Assembly: GCF_046546515.1 (NCBI RefSeq)
Contig: NZ_JBKHKJ010000017.1
Span: forward strand, 1-64,000
Direction of reading: 5' to 3'
DNA: 64,000 nt
From: Parasediminibacterium sp046546515
GTDB lineage: Bacteria; Bacteroidota; Bacteroidia; Chitinophagales; Chitinophagaceae
The position numbers and the translations under genes were made by a program. Within the stretch, counting starts at the first letter, position 1, and each line of letters opens with the position of its first letter. This document shows, in pieces, positions 44,214 to 53,043 of this stretch. Below the pieces are notes generated by a model that saw only the letters and a program-made list of their open reading frames with translations, was not told the origin of the DNA and searched no databases.

Positions 44214-45149
44214 ATGCAGAACATTAAACAACAATGGGTTGATTATATACACAGCCTGCAAAACAATATTTGCGCAGCTTTGGAGGAGGCAGATGGTAAA
44301 GCCACTTTCGTGGAAGATGAATGGGCAAGGCCAGAAGGCGGGGGGGGCAAAACAAGGGTGATTGCCAATGGCAATGTATTTGAAAAAGGCGGGGTAAACA
44401 CATCTGCTGTTAGTGGCGTGGTTACAGATGCCATGCGTGCCCAACTAAAATTGCCAAATGAATTTGCCACTCAAAACCTTTCCTGGTTTGCATGTGGGCT
44501 AAGTTTGGTGCTACACCCTATGAACCCATTTGTGCCTACAGTGCATTGCAATTACAGGATGTTTGAATTATATAATGAGACAGGGGACGTGATTGACAGG
44601 TGGTTTGGTGGCGGAACGGATTTAACGCCTTATTATTTGATGGATGAGGATGCAGTCCATTTCCACCAAACCTATAAAGATGTTTGCGACGGGTTCGATA
44701 GCAGCTTTTACCCCTCTTTCAAAAAGCATTGCGACGATTATTTTATCAACTATCACCGCAACAATGAAAGAAGGGGTATAGGTGGTATTTTTTATGACTA
44801 TCAACGTCCTTCAGAAACAAAAGATGTAAACTTTTGGATGAATTTTGGCATGGCCTGTGGGGATGCATTTACAAAAGCATATATCCCTATTGTAAATGCC
44901 AGAAAAACAATTCCTTATACAGATGCACATAAGCACTGGCAGGAAATACGCAGGGGAAGATATACCGAATTTAACCTTGTGCACGACAGGGGCACTTTGT
45001 TTGGCCTAAAAACCAATGGAAGGATAGAGAGCATATTAATGAGCCTTCCCCCCACGGTACGGTTTGAATATAATTACCAACCTGTGCCGGGCAGCGAAGA
45101 AGATAAATTGTTGCAGGCATGTTTGCACACAAGGGAGTGGCTGGCGTGA
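44214..45149 (+). CDS. hemF: Oxygen-dependent coproporphyrinogen III oxidase
   Basis: A 311-residue HemF converting coproporphyrinogen III to protoporphyrinogen IX with O2. Signatures WARPEGGGGKTRVIANG, PFVPTVHCNYR, WFGGGTDLTPYY, GIGGIFYDY, and GLKTNGRIESILMSLPP. ATG 44214 gives MQNIKQQWVDYI; a TTG 12 bp upstream is less likely. Its presence implies an aerobic route; no hemN is seen in the window. Follows the DUF1016 remnant by 1 bp. Confidence 0.95.
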   Translation: MQNIKQQWVDYIHSLQNNICAALEEADGKATFVEDEWARPEGGGGKTRVIANGNVFEKGGVNTSAVSGVVTDAMRAQLKLPNEFATQNLSWFACGLSLVLHPMNPFVPTVHCNYRMFELYNETGDVIDRWFGGGTDLTPYYLMDEDAVHFHQTYKDVCDGFDSSFYPSFKKHCDDYFINYHRNNERRGIGGIFYDYQRPSETKDVNFWMNFGMACGDAFTKAYIPIVNARKTIPYTDAHKHWQEIRRGRYTEFNLVHDRGTLFGLKTNGRIESILMSLPPTVRFEYNYQPVPGSEEDKLLQACLHTREWLA

Positions 45150-45157
45150 TATTTTTT

Positions 45158-45291
45158 GCCACAAAGACGCAAAAACACAAAGCAGCACAAAGAAAAGAAG
45201 TTTAAAGGTTATCGAATATAATAAAGCTAATTCATCTTTTTTTCTCCCTTATTTTCTTAGTGTTACTTCGAGCCGTTGTGCCTTTGTGGCT
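45158..45291. repeat. Dispersed ACGAAGGCAC-type repeat, inverted pair
   Basis: Left arm GCCACAAAGACGCAAAAACA then CAAAGCAGCACAAAG; right arm TTACTTCGAGCC then GTTGTGCCTTTGTGGC. About 130 bp with an unstructured centre, the clearest full-length copy in the window. Confidence 0.8.
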
Positions 45292-45350
45292 AATTGTAAC
45301 AATGTTGATAACCTTATTTGTAAATTATATTTATTACCCTTAAAAAAACT

Positions 45351-45381
45351 TTTGGCAGTATATAATATCTGCGTACATTTG
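45351..45381 (+). promoter_or_regulatory. Canonical promoter of rplS
   Basis: TTTG (45351-45354), 19 bp, TACATTTG (45374-45381): full match in sequence and spacing to the Bacteroidetes consensus. Leader of about 16 nt before ATG 45404. Confidence 0.85.
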
Positions 45382-45403
45382 CAGTCCGAAAAAATTTAAA
45401 GTT

Positions 45404-45754
45404 ATGAACGAAGCAGTTCAATATATTCACGATCAATTGACAGTTAAGAAAACGCACCCGAAATTTAAAGCGGGCGACAATGTAACTGTAAACTATAAAA
45501 TTATAGAAGGCGGCAAAGAGCGTATCCAAGGTTTCCGTGGCGATGTAATTAAATTACAAGGCGATGGTGCCACATCTACTTTTACTGTGCGCAAAATTTC
45601 TGATGGCGTGGGTGTAGAACGTTTGTTCCCTTTGTTATCACCAAATATTGATTCAATTTTATTGAACAAAGTTGGTAAAGTACGTAGGGCAAAATTGTTC
45701 TACTTACGTGAGCGTTTTGGCAAGAGCGCTAGGATCAAGGAAAAACGCATGTAA
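45404..45754 (+). CDS. rplS: 50S ribosomal protein L19
   Basis: A 116-residue L19. Conserved KFKAGDNVTVNYKIIEGGKE, QGFRGDVIKLQGDG, TFTVRKISDGVGVERLFPL and the basic end KVRRAKLFYLRERFGKSARI. Located at the 30S-50S interface. It stands apart from rpsP, rimM and trmD, which usually precede it. Confidence 0.97.
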   Translation: MNEAVQYIHDQLTVKKTHPKFKAGDNVTVNYKIIEGGKERIQGFRGDVIKLQGDGATSTFTVRKISDGVGVERLFPLLSPNIDSILLNKVGKVRRAKLFYLRERFGKSARIKEKRM

Positions 45755-45845
45755 TCCTTAATGTTTTGTTGGAATAACAAAATGAGGTTTATAACTGGTA
45801 TGCTTATTGTACCTTTATTATCTCAAGCAGTTAAAAATAATTATT

Positions 45846-46049
45846 ATGGGAGATTTATTTAGTGGCCCGCACATGATTCTGATAGCATTGGTAATACTAC
45901 TAATGTTTGGAGGCAAAAAAGTTCCTGAACTAATGCGTGGTTTAGGCAAGGGCATCCGTGAATTTAAAGATGCAAAGGACAACGTAAGAAGGGAAATAGA
46001 AGACCACGTGAATGAACCTGTGGAAAACAATACCCACACTACGAAATAA
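45846..46049 (+). CDS. tatA: Sec-independent protein translocase subunit TatA/E
   Basis: A 67-residue TatA: short N-terminal membrane helix HMILIALVILLMFGGKK (about 9-25), the conserved hinge FGGKKVPELMRGLGKGIREF and an amphipathic helix, then an acidic tail. Forms the protein-conducting ring of the twin-arginine pathway. ATG 45846 gives the family length; an upstream frame start adds 13 residues. Followed by a terminator and tatC. Confidence 0.92.
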   Translation: MGDLFSGPHMILIALVILLMFGGKKVPELMRGLGKGIREFKDAKDNVRREIEDHVNEPVENNTHTTK

Positions 46050-46102
46050 CATTCACACCTAATTATCTATCCGGTAATTAATGTAAACTAATTTTAAAAT
46101 AT

Positions 46103-46134
46103 AACCTCGCAATTTAATACTGCGAGGTTTTTTT
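46103..46134 (+). terminator. Terminator between tatA and tatC
   Basis: Stem AACCTCGCA / TGCGAGGTT, 9-nt loop, then T-run. Its presence suggests tatC has its own promoter or depends on readthrough. Confidence 0.85.
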
Positions 46135-46155
46135 ATATGACATATTTTATACCCC

Positions 46156-47022
46156 GTGATAAAACTACTATTCAGTCTATTTAACCGCAACAGGAATGCA
46201 GGCAGCAATTCCGGCAGGGAGATGTCTTTCATCGAGCATTTGGACGAGCTAAGGGGGCACTTGTTCAAGTCGGCGGTGGCTGTTGCATTGGGTGCCATTA
46301 TCGTTGCCATCTATAATAGCTTTATTACAAAGAAAATACTGCTAGGCCCCCTCCACTCGGATTTCCCTACTTATACATTTTTGTGCAGAGCAAGCCAAAA
46401 GCTGCATTTGGGAAACAAGCTTTGCCTCGACCCTGTGCATATTAAAATGCAAAGCAACGCAGTAAGCGGGCAGTTTGGCGTATATTTCAACATCATTTTA
46501 ATTGGAGGGTTCATCCTTGCTTTCCCCTATGTGTTCTGGCAGTTCTGGAAATTTGTAAAGCCCGCCCTCAACAAAAATGAGTTGAAAAATACCAGGGGGG
46601 TTATCTTCTGGGTATCTTTTTTATTTTTTATTGGGATTTTGTTTGGCTATTTTGTGTTGGCTCCCTATACTGTAAACTTCTTTGCCAACTTTACGCTGGA
46701 TGAAAATATTGAGAATTTATGGACTATCAGCAGTTATTTTAATACAATAGTACCCTTAATTTTGGGAGCAGGGCTGGCTTTCCAATTGCCATTGGTAATG
46801 TTTTTCCTTGCAAAAGCAGGCATTGTAAGCGCAGCCTACCTAAAACGTGTAAGGAAATACGCAATACTAATTATCCTGATTGTATCAGCTATCATTACGC
46901 CACCAGATATGCTTAGCCAAATTATTTGTGCTATACCTCTGATTATTTTGTATGAAATAAGCATCTTACTTTGCAGGAATGTAGAAAAGAAAGAGAAAGA
47001 GGAAAATCCTGAATGGAGTTAG
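46156..47022 (+). CDS. tatC: Sec-independent protein translocase subunit TatC
   Basis: A 288-residue six-helix membrane protein, the twin-arginine signal receptor. MSFIEHLDELRGHLFKSAVA near residue 23, the conserved FxxGFxxxYFxxxP-like FFIGILFGYFVLAPYTVNFF, and ITPPDMLSQIICAIPLIILYE near the end. A periplasmic loop at about 65-105 (HSDFPTYTFLCRASQKLH) is long, as in other Bacteroidetes. Starts at GTG 46156. Forms the minimal TatAC system with tatA. Confidence 0.94.
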   Translation: MIKLLFSLFNRNRNAGSNSGREMSFIEHLDELRGHLFKSAVAVALGAIIVAIYNSFITKKILLGPLHSDFPTYTFLCRASQKLHLGNKLCLDPVHIKMQSNAVSGQFGVYFNIILIGGFILAFPYVFWQFWKFVKPALNKNELKNTRGVIFWVSFLFFIGILFGYFVLAPYTVNFFANFTLDENIENLWTISSYFNTIVPLILGAGLAFQLPLVMFFLAKAGIVSAAYLKRVRKYAILIILIVSAIITPPDMLSQIICAIPLIILYEISILLCRNVEKKEKEENPEWS

Positions 47023-47092
47023 AAGTAAGTCATGAGTGGTAAGTCGTAAGTAATAAGTATCGTTAATTATAAACTTATAAAATAGCATTGTT

Positions 47093-48526
47093 TTGTTTGA
47101 GTTTAGTTCAATAAAAAATTACCATTCTTTTTTGGCTGAAAATGCTGATGGCTGTAGCGTTGCGGTAAAACATTTCCTTGCAAAAATTGAAAAAAAGAAG
47201 CACCTGAATGCTTTTCTCGAAGTATATACCGAGGAAGCACTAGAACAAGCGGCCCAATTGGATGCAGACAGGCTTGCAGGAAAGCTTCTAGGAAAACTAC
47301 ACGGCGTGGTAGTTGGCTTAAAAGATGTTATCTGCTACAAAGGGCATAAAATTTCTGCATCTTCCCAAATATTAGAAAACTTCACTTCCATTTATAGTGC
47401 CACTGCCACGGAAAAATTATTGGCAGAAGGGGCTATTATTATAGGCCGCCAAAACTGCGATGAGTTTGCGATGGGCAGCAGCAACGAGAACTCGGCCTTT
47501 GGTAATGTAAAAAATGCGTTGGACGAAAGCCGTGTGCCGGGCGGTTCTTCTGGAGGCTCTGCAGTTTCTGTGCAAGCTGGGCTTTGTATGGTATCTCTTG
47601 GAAGTGACACAGGTGGCTCTGTAAGGCAGCCAGCGGATTTTTGTGGCATTGTGGGTTTAAAGCCTACTTACGGCCGTATCTCCCGTTATGGTTTAATTGC
47701 TTATGCGTCTTCCTTCGACCAGATTGGCATTTTTGCTAATAACATAGATGATGCCGCCCTTACGCTGGAAGTAATTGCCGGGGCAGATGATTTTGACAGT
47801 ACTGTATCTGTAAAAGAAGTGCCAGTCTATACAACAGCAATTGCTAAAAACGCAGCACCCAAACGCTTTGCTTATTTTAAAGAAGTGTTGGAACACGAGG
47901 GGCTGGACAAGGAAATTGCCACTACAACCAAAAAATATATAGCAACCTTGCAAGCAGCGGGGCATGTAGTAGATGCGGTTGACTTTAACTTATTAGAGTC
48001 TGTTGTGCCTACTTATTATATATTAACTACCGCCGAGGCAAGCAGCAACTTGTCTCGCTTTGATGGCGTGAAGTATGGCCATAGGGCTAAATTAAACAGT
48101 ACTGATGACCTTACCAGCCTGTACAAAAAAAGCCGCAGCGAAGGTTTTGGCAAAGAAGTACAAAGGCGCATTTTGCTGGGTACATTTGTTTTAAGCTCGG
48201 GCTACTACGATGCTTATTTTACCAAGGCACAGCAGGTAAGGCGTTTGCTTTGCGACACTACTAGCGAAATTTTCAAAAAATACGATGCTATTATTTCGCC
48301 AACTGTGCCTACAACCGCCTTTAAGGTTGGCGAAAAAAGCGACGACCCTATAGAAATGTACTTGGCAGATATTTACACCGTATTTTCTAACCTAGTGGGC
48401 ATTCCATCTATTTCTATCCCATTATTTACACATAGCAATGGTATGCCGTTTGGCTTGCAGTTGATGGCCAACCATTTTGATGAAGTAGGGCTGTTGCAAA
48501 TTTCTAAACAATTGATGGAGGGTTAG
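47093..48526 (+). CDS. gatA: Asp-tRNA(Asn)/Glu-tRNA(Gln) amidotransferase subunit A
   Basis: A 477-residue amidase-signature enzyme releasing ammonia from Gln for transamidation of mischarged tRNA. Catalytic triad Lys77 (GLKDVICYKG), Ser152 (PGGSSGGS) and Ser176 (SDTGGSVRQPA), spaced exactly as in GatA. Starts at TTG 47093; no ATG lies close. gatB and gatC are not in the window. A lytic transglycosylase gene follows by 16 bp. Confidence 0.93.
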   Translation: MFEFSSIKNYHSFLAENADGCSVAVKHFLAKIEKKKHLNAFLEVYTEEALEQAAQLDADRLAGKLLGKLHGVVVGLKDVICYKGHKISASSQILENFTSIYSATATEKLLAEGAIIIGRQNCDEFAMGSSNENSAFGNVKNALDESRVPGGSSGGSAVSVQAGLCMVSLGSDTGGSVRQPADFCGIVGLKPTYGRISRYGLIAYASSFDQIGIFANNIDDAALTLEVIAGADDFDSTVSVKEVPVYTTAIAKNAAPKRFAYFKEVLEHEGLDKEIATTTKKYIATLQAAGHVVDAVDFNLLESVVPTYYILTTAEASSNLSRFDGVKYGHRAKLNSTDDLTSLYKKSRSEGFGKEVQRRILLGTFVLSSGYYDAYFTKAQQVRRLLCDTTSEIFKKYDAIISPTVPTTAFKVGEKSDDPIEMYLADIYTVFSNLVGIPSISIPLFTHSNGMPFGLQLMANHFDEVGLLQISKQLMEG

Positions 48527-48542
48527 AGTTTTATTCATTTTG

Positions 48543-49550
48543 ATGCAATTATTTATCCATTATATTGATAGAATAGGCAAACAGTTCTTTGTTTGTCTAT
48601 TGTTATTTCTAATATTGAATAATAGCAATGCCCAGCCTATTATAGATACCTCTGCTTCCAGCAAAATTGGGTTTAAAAGCCTTTTTGCAAACGATAAGTA
48701 CAACCCAGAAAAGCCTTATTTCTCCCAGCTTAGCCCAAAGGCTGTGCCTTTTGTGGAGGACTATATCCGCAAACAAGGCAGGGAACTGAATAAAATGAAA
48801 GAATGGGGCAGGCCTTATTTTGATGTGTACGACAATATCCTTTCCCAATATGGCGTGCCTGTAGAAATGAAATATTTAAGCGTGATAGAAAGTCATTTGC
48901 AAAGCAGGCTCACTTCCTGGGCAGGAGCTGTGGGTCCATGGCAATTAATGGATTATGAGGCCAAACGTTATGGCCTGCGGGTTGGTGCCATAGACGACCG
49001 AATGGATTACTACAAAAGCACCCAAGCAGCAGCAAAGCTGCTGAAAGAACTATATGGTCAGTTTGGCGATTGGCTGTTGGTGGTGGCGGCTTATAATGGC
49101 GGTGCTGGCAGGGTGAAGCAAGCCATAAGGCTTAGCGGCAGCAGGAATTTCTGGGATTTGCAAAACTACCTGAAAGAAGAAACCCGCACGCATGTAAAGA
49201 AATTTATTGGCACGCATTATATTTTTGAAGGTGGCGGAGGCCAAACAACCATGACAGCAGCCGAGCTGAACGATTTTAAAGCCAATACCATCACTGCCAA
49301 CAATACAGCCCTTGCAGATACTAGCATGGGTACCCTTACAATTGCTGGGCGCTACAAATCAAATGTAATTGCCCAAAACCTAAATATCCCATTGCCGATG
49401 TTTAATAAATGGAACACTGGATTAGACAAAGCCCTTGCCAATGGCGATACTTTTGCCATGCGGCTGCCCAAGGAACAAATCCTATTGTTTGAAAGCAAGA
49501 AATATGATTTGTTGCAAGAGAGTATCAGGTTGTTGCTGGAGGGGAAGTGA
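48543..49550 (+). CDS. Lytic transglycosylase, MltD-like
   Basis: A 335-residue exported protein: signal peptide or anchor about 10-30 (FFVCLLLFLILNNSNAQ), then a Slt-type goose-lysozyme domain at about 95-235 with catalytic Glu in YLSVIESHLQSRLTS, AVGPWQLMDYEAKRYGL and VVAAYNGGAGRV. It cleaves peptidoglycan to 1,6-anhydro-muropeptides. The C-terminal 100 residues carry no recognised LysM. ATG 48543 directly follows a TTG; either is possible. Probably co-transcribed with gatA. Confidence 0.9.
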   Translation: MQLFIHYIDRIGKQFFVCLLLFLILNNSNAQPIIDTSASSKIGFKSLFANDKYNPEKPYFSQLSPKAVPFVEDYIRKQGRELNKMKEWGRPYFDVYDNILSQYGVPVEMKYLSVIESHLQSRLTSWAGAVGPWQLMDYEAKRYGLRVGAIDDRMDYYKSTQAAAKLLKELYGQFGDWLLVVAAYNGGAGRVKQAIRLSGSRNFWDLQNYLKEETRTHVKKFIGTHYIFEGGGGQTTMTAAELNDFKANTITANNTALADTSMGTLTIAGRYKSNVIAQNLNIPLPMFNKWNTGLDKALANGDTFAMRLPKEQILLFESKKYDLLQESIRLLLEGK

Positions 49551-49854
49551 AATATTAACGTTGTAAAAACTATTGAAAATCCGATTGTGCTAAAGTAAAA
49601 ATAAGAATATACTATAAGCCTTCTCCCCTTTTATAAAGAGAAAGAAAATGATAAATGGAGCTTGATGTATCATTTTTACAGGTTGATAAAAGAAATCGAG
49701 CCAGAAATTGTGTCATGGAATATTTTAGCCAAATTACTTATACTTAGTATCAGATAAAAATATGCAATCGGTACAGCACATTACCCATTTTTTTTCTGAA
49801 ACTGGACTAGGGCTTTGCCTTTAAGGGCAAGTAATTCTGGCTGTAAAAATATTT
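49551..49854. other. Intergenic region
   Basis: 304 bp between convergent genes. No hairpin terminator, repeat or gene seen. Confidence 0.5.
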
Positions 49855-51012
49855 TTACACCTTTCCAATCTTGCTCAATGTTTCTATTTTAAGGGGCAAA
49901 TAATAAAGCAGAGTACCTACAATAATGGATACAGCAAACCCATACGGAAGCCCAAAAGCCATGATGCCGACCAATACTGTAATTACAAAGTTTTTTCTGT
50001 CGCCCATGATGTCCCTAACCAACAGGATTAACGAAAGCCCTTCAAAAATGAGTATAACGCCCAACACTGGCAGCGGAAATACCTTGATAATATTCTCGAA
50101 GCTATGCCCAAAAAATACGCCTAGGATAATATAAAAGAGACCATACATAATAACGGAACCGCCTGTACGCCCACCAAAAGTGTAATGCCCTACCATACCC
50201 CCAGCCCCATGGCAACAAGGTATGCCGCTAAAAAACGGCATAATCAGATTCATGAAGGAATAAGTAAGTCCTATTTTCTTTACGCTAAGCTCCTCCCTTT
50301 CTGGGAAAAAATCGTGCGACACCTGCTTGGTTGCCATGATAGAGTTGCCAAGCGACAAAGGTATTTGGGGCAATGCCAACAAAACAAACCCTTTTGAAAC
50401 ATCATCGATTGTTGGCAAGTGGAATTGTGGGATATTGATACTAACGGAGTTAAATATGGTTTGAAAATCTGTCTTAAAAACAAAAGCATATAACACCCCT
50501 AATAATATGACTAAGATAGCTACTGGGTATTTTTTATTGTCTATAAAAAATAATATCAATACAAAAGCAATAAATGCCAGTATATAGCCCAATGTTTTAT
50601 CGGCGGGCAAATATTCCTTGCAGGAAAGCATACACAAGCTGATGCCAAGCCCCATTTGTATGCCCCGGATAACGGTTTTAGGTACAATCTTAGTGAGCTT
50701 ATCCAAAAGCCCCGTGAGAGAAAGCAGAAACATCACCAAGCCTATTGCAAGCCCTGCGCCCAGTAATATATTGCCCGCTATTTTTTGTGTAATAACAATG
50801 GTTGCCATTGCCTTTAATGGCTGCACGGGCATGGGCATCCTGTAAATGAGGCCTGTGGCTATTTGCAGGATGCCAAACATAATCAATACGCTGGGTGTGT
50901 GCAGCTTTGCGGCTATTATCATGGCAACAATCAATGGGAAATCGGTGCCAATATCCCCGAATGCACCAGACAATTCACTGCGGTTAAATTTTATTTTCTT
51001 TGTTTCTTCCAT
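49855..51012 (-). CDS. MOT1-type sulfate/molybdate transporter
   Basis: A 385-residue membrane protein with about ten to twelve helices. The N-terminal SELSGAFGDIGTDFPLIVAM and the repeated internal PFFSGIPCCHGAGGMVGHYT are hallmarks of the MOT1 (MFS_MOT1) family, related to SulP permeases without the STAS domain. Substrate is sulfate or molybdate by family; the sequence does not decide which. ATG 51012 is preferred over one 57 bp upstream. A GCTGGT / ACCAGC hairpin at about 51045-51066 lies in its leader. Confidence 0.82.
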   Translation of the reverse strand: MEETKKIKFNRSELSGAFGDIGTDFPLIVAMIIAAKLHTPSVLIMFGILQIATGLIYRMPMPVQPLKAMATIVITQKIAGNILLGAGLAIGLVMFLLSLTGLLDKLTKIVPKTVIRGIQMGLGISLCMLSCKEYLPADKTLGYILAFIAFVLILFFIDNKKYPVAILVILLGVLYAFVFKTDFQTIFNSVSINIPQFHLPTIDDVSKGFVLLALPQIPLSLGNSIMATKQVSHDFFPEREELSVKKIGLTYSFMNLIMPFFSGIPCCHGAGGMVGHYTFGGRTGGSVIMYGLFYIILGVFFGHSFENIIKVFPLPVLGVILIFEGLSLILLVRDIMGDRKNFVITVLVGIMAFGLPYGFAVSIIVGTLLYYLPLKIETLSKIGKV

Positions 51013-51225
51013 TTGTGTTAGACTTTTTTGGGCTAATTTTTTTAGGTGCTGGTGAGTGCCGACCAGCATTTAATATAACCTTATTTGAAGACATAGTGAA
51101 ACTTGTATAACCCATTTTCAGGGGCGTTGCCCCTTGGTTTTTGCTGGCTTTTGACACCCTGAATTTATTTTTTAGGCATTTCTGCATCATAACTCATTGA
51201 AATACAGTACTTTTTTGTTTTATAA

Positions 51226-51334
51226 GATGCTTATTTTGCGCTTACTTTGTGCTTATTTTTTGAGTGTTTTGTGCTTATTTTGTGCGTGATTTCCGCAAAA
51301 AAGTGAGTACTTTATTCGTGTTTTGTGAGTACGG
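51226..51334. repeat. 11-bp imperfect tandem array (TGTGCTTATTT/GAGTGTTT type)
   Basis: About ten 11-bp units: GATGCTTATTT, TGCGCTTACTT, TGTGCTTATTT twice, TTTGAGTGTTT, TGTGCGTGATT and degenerate ones after 51292. Mixes unit types of E2a and E2b. Confidence 0.8.
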
Positions 51335-51543
51335 ATATAGTTCATAATGACGTTTTATTGTATGTGAAAAATGAACCCTTAGGAGCAACGAACAATGGCT
51401 ATCGCAACCGCAGGGATTGAAACCGGACTTTACAATTGAGCCTTTCATAACGAAGTCAACTACAAAATTCGGGATGAACCAACGAAAACATGGGGGCATA
51501 TACTACAAAAATGGGATTGATTTATGAAACGTGCAAAAGGACA

Positions 51544-51602
51544 ATCCTATATGGGGGAAATATGCCCCCATGAATGCCCTAAAATGCCCCCATGATGGGG
51601 GA
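51544..51602. repeat. Palindrome P3
   Basis: Left arm ATCCTATATGGGGGAAAT intact as in P1 and P2; right arm altered to AATGCCCCCATGATGGGGG, so only shorter ATGGGGG / CCCCCAT pairings remain. Confidence 0.7.
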
Positions 51603-51809
51603 AAACCTGAATTAAAATGACAGATATATACTCACTAGCACTTCAAAAAAAGAAATAGTTTTTTTTCAGAACGATGCCCTATTCAAAAATAGGTAAAAGG
51701 GAGTGAAAAACTATGTTTTCTTAATTTTTACTAGCTTAAAACGATGTATCCTAAATGCCTATGTGGCGAAATAATACCTTGTTAGTAACCAAAAAACAGT
51801 ACAGTGCCT

Positions 51810-51817
51810 TATATTTG
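51810..51817 (+). promoter_or_regulatory. -7 box TATATTTG of fabG
   Basis: Exact TAnnTTTG 23 bp before the ATG at 51841. Confidence 0.5.
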
Positions 51818-51840
51818 ACTGCTTTATAATTATAACTCGT

Positions 51841-52596
51841 ATGAAATTATTAGAAAACAAAGTAGCCATTATTACTGGTGCAGCGCGTGGCATTGGCGAA
51901 GCAATTACCCTTAAACTGGCAGAACAAGGTGCTGCCATTGCCTTTACTTATGTTAGTGATAGCAGTGCCGAGAAAGCGGCCGCTTTAGAAGCCAAGCTAT
52001 TGGCTTTGGGCGTAAAAGCAAAAGCCTATAAAAGCAATGCGGGCGATTTTGCACAGTCAGAAATTTTTGTGGCAGACGTGCTGAAGGAATTTGGCAACAT
52101 AGATGTTTGCGTAAACAATGCCGGCATTAGCAAAGACAACCTTTTGCTGCGCATGACAGAGCAACAATGGGACGATGTGATGGACATTAACCTGAAAAGC
52201 GTATTCAACATCACCAAGCACGTAATTAAGCCTATGATGAAGGCTAAAACAGGCTCTATCATCAATATGAGCTCTATTATAGGCATCAGGGGCAACGCTG
52301 GGCAAAGCAGCTATGCTGCTAGCAAAGCAGGTATTATCGGCTTTACAAAGTCTATTGCTGCTGAACTAGGCAGCCGAAACATACGTTGCAACGCAATAGC
52401 CCCTGGTTTTGTAGAAACCGACATGACACACTATTTGCAAGATGGGGCAGGGGCTGCCGACTTTTTAAAGAAAATACCACTTGGCCGCTTTGGCAAAGCC
52501 GAAGAGATAGCCAATACTACTTTGTTTTTGGCCAGCGATTTAAGCAGCTATATCACAGGGCAGGTTATAAGTGCCTGTGGTGGGTTGAATATTTAA
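51841..52596 (+). CDS. fabG: 3-oxoacyl-ACP reductase
   Basis: A 251-residue classical SDR reducing 3-ketoacyl-ACP with NADPH in fatty acid elongation. TGAARGIGEAI at 12-22, VNNAGISKDNLLLRM, catalytic Ser in INMSSIIGIRGNAGQ, Tyr-Lys in SYAASKAG and the C-terminal PLGRFGKAEEIANTTLFLAS, GQVISACGG. The KDNLLLRM signature is typical for FabG. Stands alone, away from other fab genes. Confidence 0.94.
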   Translation: MKLLENKVAIITGAARGIGEAITLKLAEQGAAIAFTYVSDSSAEKAAALEAKLLALGVKAKAYKSNAGDFAQSEIFVADVLKEFGNIDVCVNNAGISKDNLLLRMTEQQWDDVMDINLKSVFNITKHVIKPMMKAKTGSIINMSSIIGIRGNAGQSSYAASKAGIIGFTKSIAAELGSRNIRCNAIAPGFVETDMTHYLQDGAGAADFLKKIPLGRFGKAEEIANTTLFLASDLSSYITGQVISACGGLNI

Positions 52597-53043
52597 TTTT
52601 TTGCCACTAAGGCACTAAGACACAAAGAAGCACAAAGTATTTTAAGGGATAAGAAAAGAAGAAAAAAGATTATTTTCTTTCTTTTCTTATCCCTTTTTAG
52701 TGCTTTTTCGATCATTCATGGCTTTGTGCAAAAAATACCTGAATAGCAACCTTTACTGAATCAGCCCTTTTCTTTGTATAAAAACCTTTTATGCCAAAAT
52801 TAAAATGGGCTTTAGCATTTTATTAAGATACAGCCCGAAACACTTTACTGTAAAAGGTTTCAGCCGATATTAACTTTCCAATTACTAATAAATAAACAGT
52901 TTTTTAAAAAAATTTTGCCCTTGCGTGTAACTAAAATTACCGACCTCCGTTTACCCTATATACGCATATTTTTCGGCCGGGAAATAAAAGTAAAAAACAA
53001 CAGCGATTATGCTGTATTTAATAAAATTTTAATTTAAAACACA
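52597..53043. repeat. Intergenic region with dispersed repeat and long hairpin
   Basis: GCCACTAAGGCACTAAGACA (52604) begins a full repeat copy ending near 52735 (GGCTTTGTGC). Its centre is a hairpin of AAGGGATAAGAAAAG (52644-52658) and CTTTTCTTATCCCTT (52681-52695), perfect over 15 bp and extendable. The remaining 300 bp show no gene. Confidence 0.7.

Larger units (their letters stand above)
51100..51604. repeat. Non-coding element E3 with 11-bp array and palindrome
   Basis: Contains GTTGCCCC (near 51125), the leader ATAACTCATTGAAATACAGT (51189-51208), the array (51226-51334) and palindrome P3 (51544-51602), in the same order as E2b. Terminal inverted repeats of the E1/E2b type were not found, so its ends are uncertain. 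Confidence 0.6.

Noticed and set aside
51045..51066. Riboswitch in the leader of the MOT1-type gene
   Set aside because: Only one small GCTGGT / ACCAGC hairpin; no Moco or other known aptamer features seen.
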